From contig DASZRK010000017.1 in NCBI GenBank assembly GCA_035549195.1, positions 124,001 through 188,000 on the forward strand: DNA of 64,000 nucleotides. The letters run 5' to 3'. This DNA comes from a bacterium. Its GTDB lineage: Bacteria; Oederibacteriota; Muellerivitia; Muellerivitales; Muellerivitaceae. The notes below the pieces were generated by a model that had not been told where the DNA came from, made no database searches, and saw nothing but the letters and a program-made list of their open reading frames with translations. A program made the position numbers and the translations under genes. Positions 60,668 to 64,000 of this stretch are shown piece after piece (within the stretch, counting starts at the first letter, position 1; every line of letters starts with the position of its first letter).

Positions 60668-60737
60668 GGCGACCCCGCCTTTCCAGGCGGCAAGGAAGGG
60701 TAAATTTCGGGGGTAATCGTAGAACGAAGGGAAAAGC

Positions 60738-61556
60738 CTAAAAATCGTCGGCGACGATCTTCACACTGATGGTCGGTTCGGACTTTTTGCGGGTAAAGAC
60801 CACCTCTTCCATATCCTCCAGCACGGACACGATGGCGCTCCCGGTCCCGATAAGGCTCAAGTGGGCCGATTTGAGGGTGCCCGGGTAACTGTGGAGCCCG
60901 GCGAAGTGCTTGGGCGAATGGTGGATGTAGGTGTAGCCCTGGGGATCGTAGCGGCAGGCCGCTTCGATGACGGGTTTCTGGTCGTCCTTGTTGAGGGCCT
61001 TGGTCAGCATGACCTCCAGCGTGTCCTCGTCGAGCTTTCGGTCGGGAATGTCGAAGAAGACCGCCGAGACGCAGTAATTGGAGTCCGGTGCGAAGCGCAG
61101 CTTGGTGGCCGCCTTCTTGACCGAGTGGAAGAGCTTCTCCGGCTCCTCCTTTAGGGCCAACTCCTTGCCCACGATCTCATGCAAGGTCACGGTGCGGGCG
61201 GGCTTCTTGATGAGCTTGTTCATGCGCTCGAACATGAGCCGGCCGTCCTTCTCGGGGCTGCAGGTATAGAGCTCGTCGATCAGCCGCTTGGTCTTAGGGT
61301 TATAGATGAGGCAACGGTGGGACTCGGAAAGGATCCAGGAGAATTGGAGGACCGTCTCCGGTCCGACCAGGCCCAGGCCGGGGAACGGGATGAAGCCCAG
61401 GATGTTGAAATGATTGGCCAGCAGGCTGTCGTTGCCCATCTCCAGCAGGGCCGTCCCGAGTTTTTTGGGATCGGCGGGCATCTCCACCTTCTCATAAATG
61501 GAGAAGATGCCGGTGCCTTTGGCGTATTTGGAATCGTCGAGCGTTTCGGTGGTCAT
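60738..61556 (-). CDS. Conserved-looking hypothetical protein
   Basis: 272 aa, not recognised. No signal peptide. The sequence has regular alternating strands and helices: NHFNILGFIPFPGLGLVGPETVLQFSWILSESHRCLIYNPKTKRLIDELYTC, LHEIVGKELALKEEPEKLFHSVKKAATKLRFAPDSNYCVSAVFFDIPDRK, YTYIHHSPKHFAGLHSYPGTLKSAHLSLIGTGSAIVSVLEDMEEVVF, suggesting a soluble cytoplasmic enzyme-like or binding domain. No metal or nucleotide motif stands out. It is monocistronic by layout (112 bases from DoxX, 102 from tag). Confidence 0.6.
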   Translation of the reverse strand: MTTETLDDSKYAKGTGIFSIYEKVEMPADPKKLGTALLEMGNDSLLANHFNILGFIPFPGLGLVGPETVLQFSWILSESHRCLIYNPKTKRLIDELYTCSPEKDGRLMFERMNKLIKKPARTVTLHEIVGKELALKEEPEKLFHSVKKAATKLRFAPDSNYCVSAVFFDIPDRKLDEDTLEVMLTKALNKDDQKPVIEAACRYDPQGYTYIHHSPKHFAGLHSYPGTLKSAHLSLIGTGSAIVSVLEDMEEVVFTRKKSEPTISVKIVADDF

Positions 61557-61658
61557 GGAGTGCCGATATTCTATGAAAAAGGGGATGAAAAAGGAAAATC
61601 AAAACACTCTTGATCGCGGAAGGACCCTTCCGAACTTCCCGTCATGCAGAACGGAGCC

Positions 61659-62288
61659 TTAAACGACCCTTCGCTTCTTCCCGGTTTTTTCGCTTCTTCG
61701 AGGTGAGGTTTTTACCCCGTGGTAACGGAAACAATCCACGATGTGGTCGTTCACCATCCCCGCGGCCTGCATATGGGCGTAGAGGACCGTCGGGCCCAGG
61801 AAGCCGAAGCCCCTTTTTTTCAGGTCCTTCGACCAGGCCTCCGCTTCCGGGATCACCACCGGGACCTGCTTGAGCGAACGGAACCGGTGGTGGATGGGCT
61901 TCCCGCCGACCCATCCCCACATATAGCGGGAAAAGGACCCGAACTCCTTTTGGACCTCGAGGAAGCAGCGGGCGTTCCGGATGACCGCCTTGATCTTGGC
62001 GCGGTTGCGCACGATCCCCGCGTCCTTGAGGAGCCGGGCCTGCTCCCGGGCGCCCCAGCGGGCGATGCGCTTCGGGTCGAGGCCCCGGAAAGCCCGGCGG
62101 AAGTTCTCGCGCTTATGAAGGACCGTTCTCCAGGAGAGGCCCGCCTGGAAGGCCTCCAGGACCAGGTATTCGAAGATGCGCCGGTCGTTGCGCAGGGGAA
62201 CGCCCCACTCCCGGTCATGGTAGGCGACCATGAGAAGGTCATCGCTATTGAGCCATCCGCAACGGGTCCGAGGTTTAGGCGCGGGCAA
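61659..62288 (-). CDS. tag: DNA-3-methyladenine glycosylase I
   Basis: 209 aa. It excises 3-methyladenine from DNA. RCGWLNSDDLLMVAYHDREWGVPLRNDRRIFEYLVLEAFQAGLSWRTVLHKRENFRRAF matches Tag closely, and the zinc set is complete: the Cys of RCGW, His of YHDREWG, and His and Cys of VNDHIVDC. KKRGFGFLGPTVLYAHMQAAG is the C-terminal landmark. The C-terminus carries a basic extension. TTG at 62288 is the first start after the upstream gene's stop; longer readings overlap that gene. Confidence 0.92.
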   Translation of the reverse strand: MPAPKPRTRCGWLNSDDLLMVAYHDREWGVPLRNDRRIFEYLVLEAFQAGLSWRTVLHKRENFRRAFRGLDPKRIARWGAREQARLLKDAGIVRNRAKIKAVIRNARCFLEVQKEFGSFSRYMWGWVGGKPIHHRFRSLKQVPVVIPEAEAWSKDLKKRGFGFLGPTVLYAHMQAAGMVNDHIVDCFRYHGVKTSPRRSEKTGKKRRVV

Positions 62289-62290
62289 GA

Positions 62291-62635
62291 CTATTGAACG
62301 GCGAGGATGCGGGCGGTATGCAGGGATTGGTTGTCCTTGAACAGGATCAGGTAGACCCCGCTGGCCACCTTGTCCCCGTTCACGTTCTTCCCATCCCAAC
62401 TATAGGATTGGGTGAAGGCGCCGATGGTGTCGATGTGCTCCAGGATCCGGACCAATTCCCCCACGGAGTTGTAGATGCGCAGGGAGACGGTATTCGGGAA
62501 ATTCGGGGCCGTGACCTGGATATCGACGGTGTCCGTGCCGGGCGTGAAAACGTTCTTGGACACGTAAAGTTCGTCCGATTGGGCCCAGGCGCAAGCGGCC
62601 CCGGCGAGGAACAACGCGGTCAAGATCGTCTTCAA
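62291..62635 (-). CDS. Secreted solo FlgD/T9SS-like Ig C-terminal domain protein
   Basis: 114 aa. A signal peptide (LKTILTALFLAGAACAWA) leads straight into one FlgD-like Ig domain: ELYVSKNVFTPGTDTVDIQVTAPN, VSLRIYNSVGELVRILEHID, YSWDGKNVNGDKVASGVYLILFKDNQSLHTARILAV. The F-T-P, I-Y-N-x-x-G-E-x-V and W-D-G-x-N-x-x-G-x-x-V-x-S-G-V-Y marks are classic. Normally this fold ends large surface proteins, as at 37222; here it is alone. TTG at 62635 has AGGAGG 6 bases upstream. The tag start is 2 bases past its stop. Confidence 0.85.
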   Translation of the reverse strand: MKTILTALFLAGAACAWAQSDELYVSKNVFTPGTDTVDIQVTAPNFPNTVSLRIYNSVGELVRILEHIDTIGAFTQSYSWDGKNVNGDKVASGVYLILFKDNQSLHTARILAVQ

Positions 62636-62665
62636 ATCATCCTCCTGAAAAAGTCCCTTGGATGG

Positions 62666-62671
62666 ATTATA
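62666..62671 (-). promoter_or_regulatory. Putative -10 element (TATAAT) of the solo FlgD-like gene
   Basis: Exact TATAAT on the minus strand 30 bases before the TTG start; no clear -35. Confidence 0.35.
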
Positions 62672-62746
62672 CCCCGGTTCGGGCGGGCTGGGGGGCCGCC
62701 CCAAGCCCGGACCTCGCCCTTTCTTCCCGTTCAACCCGGGCCAAGG

Positions 62747-63034
62747 TCACTGGAAGAGGTCCTTCCACTTCTTTTCCATGTCTTCCTTCGGCGGGCCCGC
62801 CGCTCCGCCCCCTTTCGCGCCCATCTCGAACTCATCGCAGAAATTCCGCTTGTCCTTCTCGCGCACGGGTTCGGTGGTGCGGCTCAGGCATTGATTGTGG
62901 ACGGATGGATCGTAGAGCCGGCAGTTCCGGCAGCAATGAAGGTCCGCGCCGCATCCGGCGCAGGTCTCGTTGCGCCCGGGCTGGGAACCGGGCGTCCCTT
63001 CCCAAGGCTTGCCGCAAGCATGGCATTTCCTCAT
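62747..63034 (-). CDS. Cys-rich zinc-ribbon-like protein
   Basis: 95 aa. MRKCHACGKPWEG, RNETCAGCGADLHCCRNCRLYDPSVHNQC and KDKRNFCDEFE give at least ten cysteines in CxxC-type pairs, a conserved small protein pattern of bacterial genomes that suggests one or two zinc (or Fe-S) sites. No function is known. ATG at 63034 with AAGGA 7 bases upstream is preferred; an ATG at 63067 is in frame. Confidence 0.75.
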   Translation of the reverse strand: MRKCHACGKPWEGTPGSQPGRNETCAGCGADLHCCRNCRLYDPSVHNQCLSRTTEPVREKDKRNFCDEFEMGAKGGGAAGPPKEDMEKKWKDLFQ

Positions 63035-63198
63035 GATCGTCCTTCCGTGTTGATCGTTCTTGGACATTCTTCCACCGGGATTTCTCCTTGAAAAGACCGT
63101 ATCACGCGTTACGGCCAGGTTAAAAAATCCGGGGAAAGGGTCCGTTGACGTCGTGGGGAATGATAATAGCCCCCCATCGGCCGACCCCGGAGGATACC

Positions 63199-64000
63199 GT
63201 GATCAAGAAAAGTTTCCTGAACAAGTTCGTCATCAAACCCGGAAAACAGGTCTACTTCCGGGACCTGGACCCGGGCTGGGCCTCCCACAAGGACCTGCTG
63301 GACAGGTTCGGCGAGGAAAGGGTCATGCGCCTGGCCAAGAAGATCCTCAAGCGCAACCTGGAGAACCTGGCCGAGGCCCAGAACCTTTTGTGGGCCTCCG
63401 ATACCTACGGCATCCTGGTGATCCTCCAGGCCATGGACGCCGCCGGAAAGGACGGCATCATCCGCCATGTGATGTCGGGGCTCAACCCCCAGGCCTGCCA
63501 GGTGCACAACTTCAAGAAACCCACCAACGACGAGTTGGACCACAATTTCCTCTGGCGCTACATGAAGGCCCTGCCCCAGCGCGGTCGCATCGGTATCTTC
63601 AACCGTTCCTATTACGAGGACGTGCTGGTGGTGAAGGTGCACCCCGAATATCTCGATCACCAGAAGCTCCCGCCCGGCGTCAAGGGCGAGAACATCTGGA
63701 GGCACCGTTACAGCGACATCAACCATTTCGAGAAGCACCTGACCCGGAACGGCATCATCGTCCTGAAGTTCTACCTGCACATGTCCAAGGATGAGCAGCG
63801 CAAGCGGCTCCTGGCCCGTTTGAACAATCCGGCGAAACATTGGAAATTCTCCGATTCGGACCTGCCCGAGCGGGCCTATTGGGACGATTACATGAAGGCT
63901 TACGAGGACGCCTTGACCGCCACCTCCACCGAATGGGCGCCTTGGTACGTGATCCCCTCCAACCACAAATGGGCCTCGCGGACCCTGGTGGCGGACATCC
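63199..64000 (+). CDS. PPK2-family polyphosphate kinase, 3' end cut by window edge
   Basis: About 267 residues visible; the gene continues past the right edge. It transfers phosphate between polyphosphate and nucleotides. GILVILQAMDAAGKDGIIRHVMSGLNPQ is the PPK2 Walker A region (G-x-D-x-x-GKDG), IGIFNRSYYEDVLVVKVHPE the Walker B region, and NHFEKHLTRNGIIVLKFYLHMSKDEQRKRLLAR the lid/arginine region; WKFSDSDLPERAYWDDYMKAYEDAL follows as in the family. GTG at 63199 has GGAGG 5 bases upstream. Confidence 0.95.
   Translation, partial: MIKKSFLNKFVIKPGKQVYFRDLDPGWASHKDLLDRFGEERVMRLAKKILKRNLENLAEAQNLLWASDTYGILVILQAMDAAGKDGIIRHVMSGLNPQACQVHNFKKPTNDELDHNFLWRYMKALPQRGRIGIFNRSYYEDVLVVKVHPEYLDHQKLPPGVKGENIWRHRYSDINHFEKHLTRNGIIVLKFYLHMSKDEQRKRLLARLNNPAKHWKFSDSDLPERAYWDDYMKAYEDALTATSTEWAPWYVIPSNHKWASRTLVADI

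Overview
This 64 kb window is a chromosomal stretch from a Gram-negative bacterium with high-GC core genes. A TolC-type channel, an RND pump, a Lol-like ABC system, outer-membrane barrels and many lipoprotein signals all imply an outer membrane. Start codons are often TTG or GTG behind strong AGGAGG-type ribosome sites. Thr/Pro-rich linkers, a giant secreted kelch/NHL protein with a FlgD-like C-terminal domain, and a TatT-type TRAP transporter resemble uncultured candidate-phylum bacteria. I cannot fix the phylum from sequence alone. No rRNA, tRNA, integrase, transposase gene with an intact catalytic motif, or CRISPR array was seen.

Layout: 1-6.0 kb carries a membrane glycosyltransferase (cut by the left edge), a GH63/MGH1-type glucosidase and a glycogen-debranching amylo-1,6-glucosidase, all leftward. 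6.0-9.85 kb is an AT-rich accessory island. It holds small secreted or membrane proteins, an orphan Cas2/SinR-like protein, a lysine-rich micro-ORF and a decayed XRE repressor beside an intact membrane/coiled-coil protein. 9.9-13.3 kb holds a glucose-dehydrogenase-type ADH, a CDGSH iron-sulfur protein with an atypical SDR, and an Old Yellow Enzyme. 13.4-19.2 kb has glnE, a PII protein without a T-loop tyrosine, and a three-gene Mrp/Mbh-like membrane cluster. 19.3-27.5 kb has a GT39-PA14 fusion, pcm, and a TetR-TolC-RND efflux operon with no adaptor gene.

27.6-37 kb holds small secreted proteins, a FecR-domain protein, a TRAP operon (TatT, DctP, fused DctQM), an LpqC-like esterase lipoprotein, a Phd/ParE toxin-antitoxin pair and the NAD-salvage pair pncB-pncA. 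37.2-44.8 kb is one giant secreted protein, about 2525 aa. It and its neighbour at 44.8-45.8 kb sit in a second AT-rich patch. 46.1-47.8 kb has small secreted proteins and a MerR-regulated Fe-S metallochaperone with a textbook 19-bp-spacer promoter. 47.9-51.9 kb is a tightly overlapped operon: ferredoxin-like protein, lipA, SsuCBA-type importer and a Y1-transposase-like protein without its HUH motif. 52-60 kb has a TPR outer-membrane protein, a lipoprotein and a Lol-like export operon (LolD-like ATPase, two FtsX permeases, LolA-like protein, outer-membrane protein). 60.2-64 kb has DoxX, an unknown protein, tag, a solo FlgD-like domain, a Cys-rich zinc-binding-type protein and a PPK2 kinase cut by the right edge.

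Several intergenic gaps hold word-like repetitive elements (TGTCATTGCGAG..., CACAGAGG..., GCGCGGATGAACGCGG..., GCGAAGA..., AATTCAAAATT...) that look like dispersed intergenic repeats.
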